A stretch of DNA of 64,000 nt from Candidatus Hydrogenosomobacter endosymbioticus (GTDB lineage: Bacteria > Pseudomonadota > Alphaproteobacteria > Holosporales > GW7), in assembly GCF_021654655.1 (NCBI RefSeq), contig NZ_AP025225.1:1-64000 (forward strand), read 5' to 3'. Positions 24,925 through 33,720 of this stretch are shown in pieces. Numbering within the stretch: the stretch's first letter is position 1; the number at the start of each line of letters is the position of its first letter. A program made the position numbers and the translations under genes. The notes under the pieces are model-generated. The model saw nothing but the letters and a program-made list of their open reading frames with translations, ran no database searches and was not told the DNA's origin.

Positions 24925-26016
24925 ATGAAACGATTCTGTTTTGTGAGACTTTTTACTAATACAATGGCTGTGGCTGTTGTTGAATTTATAGTTTTTGTAA
25001 GCGTTAGTCGCGGGGAAAGCACTTTTACTGAACGCGGATCAAGATATGAGTTGACCATTGGAAACAAAAGCTTGATATTGAACGAACTGAATATGCCAAA
25101 ATTCACAGAGTCTAAGATAGGGCTTTTTAGTTGTTATTTTGAAGTTCAGGCAACAAGGGATTCTGATAATGTCGAATATTACAGTTGGCTATATGACGAC
25201 CTGGATAAGCAAGGAAATTTTGTTTTTACTAGAGATCACAGAGCAATTGCTGTGGAAGATGGATATTCGTATGAAACGGATGGAGGTATTGACGGATTTT
25301 TCAGTATAAATACAAAAATTCATGGAAACGAAACAGAACTTTCTGATGGTTCGAAGGATCAAAAGATAACAATTACGAGCGTATTTACTGCACTAGATGA
25401 TTTAAAAAATGTGAAAATCGGGAGTTTCAATCATGTCAGTGGTGGAAGCGCGGAAAAGATCAGCAAAACATATAAAGGCAGTGAAAACTGCAATTTCATA
25501 TGCGCTTATGAAAATAAAATAGGGGGGTATCCTGCTGTTGGAGTATATGTGCAGCCCTCGGATTCACCAAATTATAAGACATTCTCTGGGTATGGGTGGC
25601 GGCTTGACGAGGCTAATATAGGGAGCCCTATTTCTGCAGAAAGCAATTATAGAATAGATGCTTTTGCCCTAGGATCAGACTCTGACCCAGAGTCTAACAG
25701 TATAACGTCGTTTTCTATGAAGAATGGAGAGCAAGTCGTTCTTAAAGTTTGTTTGCGCGGTGTCCCTGGAACATATTTATCGTCTACTGAGTCCGTTGAT
25801 GAAGTCGGAAAGTATATGGTCCCTTATCCGCCTACTCCATCGCGACTCAGTCTTAAAGAGGCGGTTAAGCTTTGGTTTGAAACCCTCATATCTACTAGAT
25901 GCCCTATAGATCCAAGGGCTGCGGCAATATGGAGGCAAATACGGTTTAGAGTGGAAAATCTCGAAGAATATAGAAAAGCGCGTGCGCACGAGGTATGTAA
26001 AAGATATGTGGAATAA
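24925..26016 (+). CDS. Secreted protein of unknown function (family member B)
   Basis: 363 residues with a basic N-terminus and a hydrophobic signal-like stretch ending near residue 32. The mature part is beta-rich, acidic and Gly/Ser-rich up to about residue 290. A helical C-terminal segment follows, with KEAVKLWFETLIS and a basic tail. Several motifs run in the same order as in the secreted protein at 2109-3590: G-Y-P-A-V-G-V-Y, then G-Y-G-W-R-L-D-E-A, then N-G-E-Q-V-V-L. Overall identity is low. No known family is recognised. It lies between prs (divergent) and the phosphohexomutase gene, which follows after 133 bases. Confidence 0.78.
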   Translation: MKRFCFVRLFTNTMAVAVVEFIVFVSVSRGESTFTERGSRYELTIGNKSLILNELNMPKFTESKIGLFSCYFEVQATRDSDNVEYYSWLYDDLDKQGNFVFTRDHRAIAVEDGYSYETDGGIDGFFSINTKIHGNETELSDGSKDQKITITSVFTALDDLKNVKIGSFNHVSGGSAEKISKTYKGSENCNFICAYENKIGGYPAVGVYVQPSDSPNYKTFSGYGWRLDEANIGSPISAESNYRIDAFALGSDSDPESNSITSFSMKNGEQVVLKVCLRGVPGTYLSSTESVDEVGKYMVPYPPTPSRLSLKEAVKLWFETLISTRCPIDPRAAAIWRQIRFRVENLEEYRKARAHEVCKRYVE

Positions 26017-26149
26017 GTCTTGCGAAGGAAATGAAATCTTCGAGGATTGTTGCTGGGCTAGTTTGGGTTAGTGTTTGACGAAGCTTAGGACTAGCGTCGT
26101 TTTCTTTTCAGGATCTGGAGTAGTATAATTTCCACGTAGGCTGATTATA

Positions 26150-27544
26150 ATGGGGCGCTTCGTGAATAGGTCAATATTTCGAGAGTATGATGTAAGGGGG
26201 ACATTCATGAAAACTCTGTTTCCAAAGGACGCTTTTGACATAGGGGTTTCGTTTGGTGCTCTTTGCGCAGTGAAAGCTGGAGACGGCTGCGGGGAGCTAT
26301 TGGTTTGCGTGGCTCGCGATGGACGACTAAGCAGCCCTGAGCTTTTCGAAAATCTTGTGCGAGGACTTGTTAGCGCTGGCGTCACGGTTATAGATTGTGG
26401 AGTTGGCCCGACTCCGTATTTGTATTGGACAGATTTTTATTTGAGGCCAGCCGGCGCTGTGATGGTTACAGGTTCACACAACCCGTCATCTGATAATGGG
26501 TTTAAGCTGACTGTAAAACAGGCTCCTCTTTTCGGGGATGCTCTTAGGGCTATGTGCGATATGTCGACTCAGTTCATTGGAGGGGACCGTCAGAAGCGCG
26601 GTAAGGTTGTTGAGTGCGACTATAGAAACTTATATGTTAATGCGCTGATAAACTCTGTGGAGCACGGACTTCATGGATTTTGCGAAAATATAGTTTGGGA
26701 TCCTGGGTTTGGAGCTAGCGCAGAAATTTTACACATGATAGCGGCGCGCCTTCCTGGCAATCATTTTATTATAAATGGTAAAATAGACGGATCCTTTCCT
26801 GGAGCAACTCCTGATCCAACTGACCCTGGTCGCGTGGAACGTCTTAAAGAATTCATAGCTACGCATGAATGTGCGGCTGGGTTCGCTTTTGATGGTGACG
26901 CTGATAGGCTTGTCGTAGCAGACGAGTTTGGCGAAATTCTTGCAGGAGACGAACTGTTTGCTCACTTTATCAGCCATAAATTGGCTACAGATGGAGGGAA
27001 ATGCAACTGTATTGTAGACGTTAAATTTAGCGATATTTTAAAATTTGACCTTGAGCACAAAGGAGCGAAAATAAGGCAAGCAAAAACAGGCCATGTTCAT
27101 ATAAAATCATCTATGCGAGAGTTAGAGAGGTCAATAGCTGGCGAAGTTAGCGGGCATTATTTCTTTTCAGATGATTGGAATGGTTGTGACGATTCTATCT
27201 ATGCGGCACTTAGGTTTATGAATGTGATGAAGGCAAACAACAGGAGATTGAGTGAATGGAGCTCTCATCTTCCTCCCAGATATGCGTCGAGAGAGCTACG
27301 GCTTAATTGTCCTGAAGATGTGAAGTGGAAGGTAGCGGAAAATATAAAATGTCGACTGGAAAATGTTTCTATATCTGAAATAGATGGTATTAGAATTACG
27401 TGTGACGACGGGTGGTGGCTTGTTCGTCCATCGCAAACTGAGGAAAAGGTTGTTGTGCGCTGGGAGAGCCCGACTGTTGATGGATACAGCAAAATGGAGC
27501 GTCGTATAATGATGTTGCTTAGATCTTCTGGCGTGGCGGTGTAA
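26150..27544 (+). CDS. Phosphomannomutase/phosphoglucomutase
   Basis: Alpha-D-phosphohexomutase of 464 residues that moves phosphate between C1 and C6 of hexoses, feeding sugar-nucleotide synthesis. The four family blocks are present. FREYDVRG is at the N-terminus. The phosphoserine loop reads MVTGSHNPSSDNGFK, with the active Ser near 109. The metal-binding loop is FDGDADR near 247-253. GEVSGHYFF (near 328) binds sugar, and RPSQTEE near 426 is the phosphate-binding site. It fits the AlgC/ManB subgroup (PMM/PGM) rather than GlmM, whose length and sugar loop differ. TATAAT at 26124-26129 could be its -10 box, giving a very short leader. Confidence 0.93.
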   Translation: MGRFVNRSIFREYDVRGTFMKTLFPKDAFDIGVSFGALCAVKAGDGCGELLVCVARDGRLSSPELFENLVRGLVSAGVTVIDCGVGPTPYLYWTDFYLRPAGAVMVTGSHNPSSDNGFKLTVKQAPLFGDALRAMCDMSTQFIGGDRQKRGKVVECDYRNLYVNALINSVEHGLHGFCENIVWDPGFGASAEILHMIAARLPGNHFIINGKIDGSFPGATPDPTDPGRVERLKEFIATHECAAGFAFDGDADRLVVADEFGEILAGDELFAHFISHKLATDGGKCNCIVDVKFSDILKFDLEHKGAKIRQAKTGHVHIKSSMRELERSIAGEVSGHYFFSDDWNGCDDSIYAALRFMNVMKANNRRLSEWSSHLPPRYASRELRLNCPEDVKWKVAENIKCRLENVSISEIDGIRITCDDGWWLVRPSQTEEKVVVRWESPTVDGYSKMERRIMMLLRSSGVAV

Positions 27545-27731
27545 CTTTATGCTGAAAACAGACCGTGCATGGTAGATTATAGTGCCGGATTTGTACGTGC
27601 TTGGTGCATACGGTTGACTGCTTGGATTTCTGTTGAGGAGTATTTGGTTTGTATTTGTAATTAACGTTTTGACTTTTTCTGCGATTTCATACAGAATCTG
27701 ATTCGAGGGCTTGGTCTTTAATTGTTGATTA

Positions 27732-28433
27732 ATGATATTTTTTCTGGACAGCGTTTGCTTAAGAGATATAAAAGAGGCTTGTAGTACTGGGTTGATTGAT
27801 GGTATAACCACAAACCCTTCTCTTATTGCTAGGTCTGGCGTCGATATGGACAGCGTTGTGCGCGACATATGTTGTGAAGTGAGCGGTCCCGTTAGTGTTG
27901 AGGTGATGTCTGATGGGGTGGACGGAATGCTGTCTGAAGCCGACAGGTTTCTCGAGTTTGGAGAGAACGTGGTGGTAAAAATTCCTGCTAGCGCCGATGG
28001 GTTTGTTGCATGTAAGCGCCTGTGCGATCGCGGAGTGAAGGTGAATATTACTTTATGTTTCTCTGTTGTGCAGGCGCTTTTGGCCGCTAAGGCTGGTGCA
28101 GAGTATGTGTCTGTGTTTATAGGAAGAGTGGATGATGCTGGATATGATGGGTTGCGGGAGCTTTCGGATATTCGTGAAATGTATGATAATTACGGGTTTC
28201 GAACAAAAATCCTTGCAGCATCTGTCAGAAGCGTTTACCACATCGCAGAGGCGGCTAAGATAGGCGCAGATGTTGTTACGATTCCAATGAAGGTTTTTCG
28301 TCAGCTTAGTTCTAATCTTTTTACTGAGTCTGGAATTCGATCTTTTTCCAAGGATTGGAAAGAGTACATGTCGAGCGGTACGGCGAAAGCAAGGGACGTT
28401 CGTTGTGTTAAAGAAGTTTGTTATATGGAGTGA
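27732..28433 (+). CDS. Transaldolase/fructose-6-phosphate aldolase family protein
   Basis: 233 residues of the short transaldolase family (TalC/FSA). FLDSVCLRDIKEA at the N-terminus, GITTNPSLIARSG near 24-36 and VVVKIPAS with the Schiff-base Lys near 84 are diagnostic. VNITLCFSVVQALLAAKAGAEYVSVFIGRVDD near 105-135 matches the block usually reading N-V-T-L-I-F-S. It most likely serves the non-oxidative pentose phosphate pathway and so supplies prs with ribose-5-phosphate, although FSA activity cannot be excluded. The start ATG 27732 has no strong ribosome-binding site. Confidence 0.9.
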   Translation: MIFFLDSVCLRDIKEACSTGLIDGITTNPSLIARSGVDMDSVVRDICCEVSGPVSVEVMSDGVDGMLSEADRFLEFGENVVVKIPASADGFVACKRLCDRGVKVNITLCFSVVQALLAAKAGAEYVSVFIGRVDDAGYDGLRELSDIREMYDNYGFRTKILAASVRSVYHIAEAAKIGADVVTIPMKVFRQLSSNLFTESGIRSFSKDWKEYMSSGTAKARDVRCVKEVCYME

Positions 28434-28622
28434 CTGCTATGATATTTCCTGAACATCCCTAAAACTTTTGGCGCTTCCATGGCGTCTTTAGTACGATTTT
28501 GAAATGGATTTTTGGTTTAATAAGTGGGGCTGGTTCGTTTTTGTGCTGGCTTTACGGCGGGGGTTTTTTGTTTTTTGTCTCGCTGGTGGTTTACGTTCAA
28601 AAACAGGGAGTTGTTGAGAGCT

Positions 28623-30002
28623 ATGACTGGGGTTTCTGATAATTCAAGGAAAGAAAAGTCATATTTACTTATCGAAGATAAAGTTGGCCAAATACAGGAT
28701 GCTTTTGACAGCGGTATCGTGAATAGCGTGTTCGTCAAGAATCTTGTTGTTGGTCTTCATGCCAGCGAAATTGCCCAGATAATCCAGTATATAGACTATT
28801 CTTATAGAGAAGCCCTGATAACTCTTTTGAAACCGTTTGATCCTGAGGTGTTTTTGTTTCTAGATGAGCACCTTAGGGAAGAACTCATAGCGGTTCTTTC
28901 TAGCAAGGAAATAGCGGCTATTGTGGAAGTTATGGAAAGTGACGATGCGCTTTCTATATTGCTTGATTTGGATGAAGAACAGCAAAGGAAAATCCTAGCT
29001 AAGCTTCCGAAAACTGTTGGCAATAGTCTTGAGAGAAAATTACGGTACCCTCCGGAAAGCGCAGGGAGGCTTATGCAAAATGAGGTTCTTGCCCTTCCGC
29101 AAAGCTGGACAATAAAGGCAAGCCTGGAGTATATAGCAAATGAAGGGTCTTTGCCGTCTAATTTTCATGATGTATTTGTTGTTGATGAAGAGAACAGACC
29201 GGTTGGAGTTCTTTCTCTTAGTAAGCTTGTAAAAAGCGTAAAAAAGGATCTCTTGCAGGACGTTATGACCGGTTCTGTGCGCACCATAAAAGCACAATTG
29301 AACCAGGAAGAAGTTGCTTTTTTGTTTAGGTCATACGACCTTATGTCTGCGCCTGTGGTCGATGCGGACGGAAAAATTGTTGGCATGATAACCATAGACG
29401 ATGTCGTGGACATAATTGAGCGCCGCGCGGAAGAAGAAATAATGCATATGGGGCGCATAACTACTTCTGATTTTTACATACCTGTTTTTAGGACCAGCCT
29501 TATACGAATTCAGTGGCTTATTGTGGCATTTGTTGACGCTATTCTGTCATCAGTGGTTATAGACCAATTCCAGTCTACTTTTGAGGGGCGTGCCGCTCTC
29601 ACAGTACTTATGCCAATAGCGGCTGCGATGGGAGGTAATTCCGGGATCCAGTCTGTAACTGTGACCGTCCGCGCTCTTGCAACGCGAGAACTTAGCTCTT
29701 TGAATATGTGGAGGTTTGCTGTAAAAGAGTTGGCTGTATCTATGTTGAATGGGTCTGTGTTTGCTGTTGTTATTGGGTTGATAAGCTTTATATGGTTTCA
29801 TGAGCTTTTGATATCGGTAGTTTTGAGTAGCGCTGTTGTTTTTAGTATGTGTTGGGCCGGATTTGCTGGTACGTTCTTGCCAATATTTATAGAAAAGCTC
29901 GGATATGATTCTGCTCTTAGCTCTGGCCCTCTTTTGTCTATGACAACCGATATACTTGGGTTTACATCTTTTTTGTGGCTTGCGCAGGTGCTTATTTTAT
30001 AG
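28623..30002 (+). CDS. mgtE: Magnesium transporter MgtE
   Basis: About 459 residues from ATG 28623, preceded by GAGAG; an upstream in-frame GTG at 28524 would add a non-conserved extension. The N-terminal superhelical domain (roughly 10-130) contains the hydrophobic helical repeats seen in MgtE. Two CBS domains follow (about 130-260, with VDADGKIVGMITIDDVVDII). The last 160 residues form five membrane helices, including P-I-A-A-A-M-G-G-N-S-G-I-Q-S, the signature of the Mg2+ pore. No Mg2+-sensing riboswitch was recognised in the 189-base leader. Confidence 0.95.
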   Translation: MTGVSDNSRKEKSYLLIEDKVGQIQDAFDSGIVNSVFVKNLVVGLHASEIAQIIQYIDYSYREALITLLKPFDPEVFLFLDEHLREELIAVLSSKEIAAIVEVMESDDALSILLDLDEEQQRKILAKLPKTVGNSLERKLRYPPESAGRLMQNEVLALPQSWTIKASLEYIANEGSLPSNFHDVFVVDEENRPVGVLSLSKLVKSVKKDLLQDVMTGSVRTIKAQLNQEEVAFLFRSYDLMSAPVVDADGKIVGMITIDDVVDIIERRAEEEIMHMGRITTSDFYIPVFRTSLIRIQWLIVAFVDAILSSVVIDQFQSTFEGRAALTVLMPIAAAMGGNSGIQSVTVTVRALATRELSSLNMWRFAVKELAVSMLNGSVFAVVIGLISFIWFHELLISVVLSSAVVFSMCWAGFAGTFLPIFIEKLGYDSALSSGPLLSMTTDILGFTSFLWLAQVLIL

Positions 30003-30165
30003 GAGTAACGCGGTGTAACGGCAAATGGGCGGCGTGGAGAGATGGATAAGCGTTCGGTTTTTGTGGCTATCTGCTGTTGGTTGCGGGCCCGTTTCTCCTC
30101 TCGTATGCGGGACGCAAAATGTTGCAGCACCGATGCGTGAGCTGAGGTTATCTAAAAAGTACAAA

Positions 30166-30456
30166 CTATATTCTGGAGATTATGATGGTTTTATCTCTGC
30201 TTTCCTCTCCTTTATGTATGAAAACCGATGACTTTGGTACTTCGAAAAATTTGGAAAGTTCGTTTAGCACAGCTTTGTTTGCTTTTCCATCTTCCGGTGC
30301 GGCGGTTACATACACCCTGACAAGCTTGTCTCCATACTGTCCTGACTCCACTAATACCGTGTTTCTCGATGCTTTTGGAGAAACTCTAACTCGAAAACGT
30401 ACAATTTTTGTTCGTGAAAGTTCGCTTTTTATCTCGTGAAGATAGTCGCCATCCAT
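30166..30456 (-). CDS. DUF167 (YggU) family protein
   Basis: 96 residues; the family core VRVSPKASRNTV...VYVTAAPEDGKANKAVLNELSKFF...HKGEESRDKTIII is intact. The role of DUF167 proteins is unknown; structures show a small alpha/beta fold. The gene is downstream of corC on the same strand, 49 bases away, and converges on mgtE. Confidence 0.93.
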   Translation of the reverse strand: MDGDYLHEIKSELSRTKIVRFRVRVSPKASRNTVLVESGQYGDKLVRVYVTAAPEDGKANKAVLNELSKFFEVPKSSVFIHKGEESRDKTIIISRI

Positions 30457-30505
30457 TTAAAAAACCTTTTTTTGTGTTGTGGTTCTGTATGCCAACTCAT
30501 TATAG

Positions 30506-31783
30506 TCACTCAGCTGGTAATTTTATAGCTGGATTTTCATTTTTTGGCAGTATTTTTACGAGGACTATCTGATTTTGCTGTTTGCGAAGTATTTTTATTT
30601 CAAAGCCATTTATTTTGACAATGCTTCCCGTCTCTGGTATCTCCCTCGTTTTTTGAAGAATCAGACCAGCAATAGTAGCCGCATTTTCACACTCAAGGTC
30701 CCAATTATACTGCCTTTTAAGGTCTCGAAGAGTAACCTCTCCGCTAACTATATAATGCCCCTTGGATGTAACTCTTACTCCAGAAATTTTTATATCGTGC
30801 TCATCCAGTATTTCACCGACAATTTCCTCAAGTATGTCTTCAAGAGAGATCATTCCTAATAGGGCTCCATACTCGTCAACGACAAACGCTTGATGTTTAT
30901 GCTTTTCACGGAATAGTTGAAGTTGGGCAAACAAAACTGTCGACTCCGGTATGAACCAAGGAGAAGACGCTAGAGATGCGAAATCTATATCTGCCGGTTT
31001 CGAGTTTTGTAATGCGCGAGCAAGGTCTTTGACATTTACAACTCCTACAATATTGTCCGGACTCCCTTTCCATAGTGGTATGCGCGTGTATGTGCTTTTA
31101 AGTATCTTGTTACACAATTTTTCGGTTGGCGTTTCTATGTCAAAGGAGACGATATTTTTTCTGTGTATCATTATTTCTTCCACAGAAACATGTGACAAAT
31201 CTAATATGCTGTTTAGCATAGCCCTTTCGTGAACGACGGCGCCATCTCCGACATGCAGGTCTATCGCTCCGCGCAGCTCATCTAGATTCGATTTAAGCGG
31301 CTGCGACTTTATGCTTATACCAAATGTGGACAGGGAAAATCTTGCTATTTTATCTATTACTACTGTTACGGGGAACAAAAAATTTCTCAACAGTTCAAGC
31401 CAGCTGGCAAGAGCTATCCCAACTTTTTCCGGATTGCGATATACGTATATTTTCGGCAGTACCTCAACATACACTGTTATGAACAAGGCGATAAAAAACG
31501 ACGCAATAACAACCCCTATTTCTCCTGTAAGTTCAACTAAAACATGAGTTGCAAGAGCCGTTACCCCAGCTATTAGCCACGTGTTTGCAAGAAGAACGCT
31601 GCTTATCAACGTAGACATATTATCCTGAAGAGACAGAAGCAGCATGGCGCGCTTATGCCCTTTTTTGGCCAGCTGATATAATCGCAACCTTGAAGATGCT
31701 GTCACAGCTGTCTCGCTCGCAGATAAAACGGCAGCGCACATCACGGCTATAATGCTAACTATAATCGAGATAACTAAGCTCAT
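30506..31783 (-). CDS. CNNM/CorC-HlyC family transmembrane CBS protein
   Basis: 425 residues. An N-terminal DUF21/CNNM membrane domain with about four helices (residues 1-150, including S-A-S-E-T-A-V-T-A-S-S-R-L-R near 22) is followed by a CBS pair (about 190-310, with VDEYGALLGMISLEDILEEIVGEI) and a C-terminal CorC/HlyC FAD-like domain (about 330-410). The family is linked to Mg2+/Co2+ efflux or homeostasis. Its ATG overlaps the TGA of aroK (ATGA), so the two are translationally coupled. In many alphaproteobacteria aroB lies between aroK and this gene; it is missing here. Confidence 0.92.
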   Translation of the reverse strand: MSLVISIIVSIIAVMCAAVLSASETAVTASSRLRLYQLAKKGHKRAMLLLSLQDNMSTLISSVLLANTWLIAGVTALATHVLVELTGEIGVVIASFFIALFITVYVEVLPKIYVYRNPEKVGIALASWLELLRNFLFPVTVVIDKIARFSLSTFGISIKSQPLKSNLDELRGAIDLHVGDGAVVHERAMLNSILDLSHVSVEEIMIHRKNIVSFDIETPTEKLCNKILKSTYTRIPLWKGSPDNIVGVVNVKDLARALQNSKPADIDFASLASSPWFIPESTVLFAQLQLFREKHKHQAFVVDEYGALLGMISLEDILEEIVGEILDEHDIKISGVRVTSKGHYIVSGEVTLRDLKRQYNWDLECENAATIAGLILQKTREIPETGSIVKINGFEIKILRKQQNQIVLVKILPKNENPAIKLPAE

Positions 31784-32343
31784 GAATTTGGGTACAAAAA
31801 CTCCTTGAGCGCGGAAAGCACGCGCATAACCGTATCTTGATAAGTCTCATCATCGCTCTCAACATGGATATCCGCAAGCCGATATACCGGATATCTTTCT
31901 TCTGTTATTTTTTGAAGAGCGGCCTCTATACCCTCTTCTTCGAACATCTTGGGCTTTGCCTTTCGAGACTGTATCCTAAGGGCTATGGTGTTTATATCTG
32001 CCTTAAGCCAAACAGTTATAGCAGATTCCTGTAGTAATGAACGAGTAGACTCGTTCATAAAAGCGCCATCACCAGTTGAAAGGACATGAACCGGCTGCGT
32101 CTCTATCAGCCTCTTTATGACTTTGAATTCGACGTCTCTGAACGCGGCTTCTCCCCACTGATCGCAGATACTCGCAACGCTATACCCGCCAGACGCAGCT
32201 TCCACTTCCTGGTCTGAGTCAAAAAATGGCATCCCAAGCTTTTTGGCCAATCTCCTGCCTATAGTGCTCTTTCCAGACCCCATCATACCAATTATTGCTA
32301 TGATCTTCGGAACATAAAAAGGAGCGAAATCGTAAATCTTCAT
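31780..32343 (-). CDS. aroK: Shikimate kinase AroK, glycine-triad substitution
   Basis: P-loop kinase that phosphorylates shikimate, 187 residues from ATG 32343, which is preceded by a run of six G. The P-loop GMMGSGKST is at residues 24-32, the DSD shikimate-binding motif near 50, and FRDVE near 74. The usual glycine triad that contacts shikimate (T-G-G-G-A) reads T-G-D-G-A, with Asp92 encoded by the codon at 32068-32070. This change would be expected to disturb substrate binding. With aroB absent from its usual place just downstream, the shikimate pathway looks degraded. The protein may have another role or be on the way to becoming a pseudogene, though the frame is intact. Confidence 0.9.
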   Translation of the reverse strand: MKIYDFAPFYVPKIIAIIGMMGSGKSTIGRRLAKKLGMPFFDSDQEVEAASGGYSVASICDQWGEAAFRDVEFKVIKRLIETQPVHVLSTGDGAFMNESTRSLLQESAITVWLKADINTIALRIQSRKAKPKMFEEEGIEAALQKITEERYPVYRLADIHVESDDETYQDTVMRVLSALKEFLYPNS

Positions 32344-32404
32344 TGATTTTTCCCCCCGCGTCTCATACACTAGCAAAAACACCGCGAATAGACAATAGAT
32401 CAAT

Positions 32405-32686
32405 ATGGTAAAGTCGAAGGTAAAGTCAAAGTGGAATTGGTGGAATTTTTTCAGAAGCTTATCTTCTGCAAAGGCGGTGGTGCTCGTAACGGTTGCTGGC
32501 GTCTGCTTCATAGTTTTCGCTATATTTGTATTGCTATACTTCGTTCCTCCTGTCCAAAAAGTTGTAGAGAAAGAAGTTCCTAAAAGCGTGTTTATCAAGA
32601 GAAACAACAATACGGAGAAATATGGCGACGATACATATAAAAATCGGGATGTTGGCGAAGAAATTGTGAAAGATAGAGCAAGTTGA
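32405..32686 (+). CDS. Small single-pass membrane protein, unknown
   Basis: 93 residues: a basic, aromatic N-terminus containing a short repeat (KSKVKSK from two near-identical 12-base units), one strong transmembrane helix (about 25-50) and a charged hydrophilic tail. Orientation is probably N-in with the tail in the periplasm. It is divergent from aroK (61 bases apart) and 65 bases ahead of xerD. No family is recognised, and the missing ribosome-binding site lowers confidence that it is expressed. Confidence 0.5.
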   Translation: MVKSKVKSKWNWWNFFRSLSSAKAVVLVTVAGVCFIVFAIFVLLYFVPPVQKVVEKEVPKSVFIKRNNNTEKYGDDTYKNRDVGEEIVKDRAS

Positions 32687-32751
32687 CATTTCTATGTATG
32701 AAAATTGTGATTGTATTTTGCAGAGTTGCTTTTTGGTGGCTGGAGTAGGCT

Positions 32752-33720
32752 ATGGGAGAGGGCTCTAGGAATTGGGTTAGCTCGTTTGAGTGCGAGAATA
32801 TAAAATTGGCGGAGTTGTTCTTAGAGATGATGGCTAGCGAAAGAGGCGTGGCTAAGTATACTATTCAGGCATATAAAACAGATGTTAGAGGCTGGATAGA
32901 ATTTTTGGGTAATCGGGCTGTTTCGCATGCTACGCGTGCAGAAGCCGAAGAGTATGTCTTGATGATGAATTCTGCTAGCTTGAAAACAAGGTCAATCGCT
33001 CGAAAGATATGTGCGCTTCGTCAGTTTTATAAATTTTTAATATCAGAGGACTTGGCTCTAGTTCATCCCTTTGATGACGTGTGCGTATCGATAAGACAAG
33101 ATATTTTGCCAAAAATTCTTTCTATGACGGATGTATCGACGCTGCTTGAAAGCGCGCGTAGAGATGCTTCTGCAGAAGGAAGAAGAACGTGGGCGATAGT
33201 GGAGCTTTTGTATGCGACAGGTATCAGAATATCAGAGCTTGTCTCGCTTCGTATGGGGTTCGTTTGCGACATTATGAAGGAGAGTTTTGAAGGGTATGTG
33301 AATATAAAAGGTAAAGGAGGGAATGAACGTATTGTTTTTACTACGCAAAGATCGATAGAAGCCGTGCGAGCATATGTTATGATACGACCGCTGTTTTTAG
33401 ACAAAGAAGAAAATGATTTTTTGTTTGCGTCTAGGGGAGCTACAGGACATATAACTCGCCAAAGAGTAGGGCAGATTTTAAAGCAACTTGCTGCTAACTG
33501 TGGCATTGCTAATGAAAAAATATCTCCGCATGTTTTAAGACACGCCTTTGCAACACATTTGCTTGAAAACGGGATGGATATAGTTTCATTGCAAAGCTTG
33601 TTAGGACATAAAGACATTTCAACGACTCAAATATATACGCATGTTAGCAATTGTAGGCTTTCTGAAGTTGTTGATAAATTTCATCCTCTTGGAAAGTCGG
33701 AGCATAAAAATGAAGAGTAA
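32752..33720 (+). CDS. xerD: Tyrosine recombinase XerD-like
   Basis: 322-residue site-specific recombinase that resolves chromosome dimers at dif with its partner XerC. A SAM-like core-binding N-domain (residues 15-110) and a catalytic domain are present. The catalytic set is visible: Arg near 158 (TGIRISELVSL), Lys near 187 (KGKGGNER), His260-x-x-Arg263 (HVLRHAFATHL), the LGH His near 287 and the Tyr nucleophile near 294 (IYTHVS). The position next to aroK and the normal length fit housekeeping XerD rather than a phage integrase. The gene overlaps rlmB by 11 bases. Confidence 0.92.
   Translation: MGEGSRNWVSSFECENIKLAELFLEMMASERGVAKYTIQAYKTDVRGWIEFLGNRAVSHATRAEAEEYVLMMNSASLKTRSIARKICALRQFYKFLISEDLALVHPFDDVCVSIRQDILPKILSMTDVSTLLESARRDASAEGRRTWAIVELLYATGIRISELVSLRMGFVCDIMKESFEGYVNIKGKGGNERIVFTTQRSIEAVRAYVMIRPLFLDKEENDFLFASRGATGHITRQRVGQILKQLAANCGIANEKISPHVLRHAFATHLLENGMDIVSLQSLLGHKDISTTQIYTHVSNCRLSEVVDKFHPLGKSEHKNEE

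Noticed and set aside
28524-28622. N-terminal extension of MgtE
   Set aside because: Not part of the family; ATG 28623 gives the standard length.
31780-32610. N-terminal extension of aroK with a membrane-like segment
   Set aside because: It is antisense to the small membrane protein gene, lacks homology, and the inner ATG at 32343 has a strong ribosome-binding site and the right length.
32752-33720. xerD as the integrase of the phage block
   Set aside because: It lies 17 kb away beside aroK and rlmB and has housekeeping XerD features.
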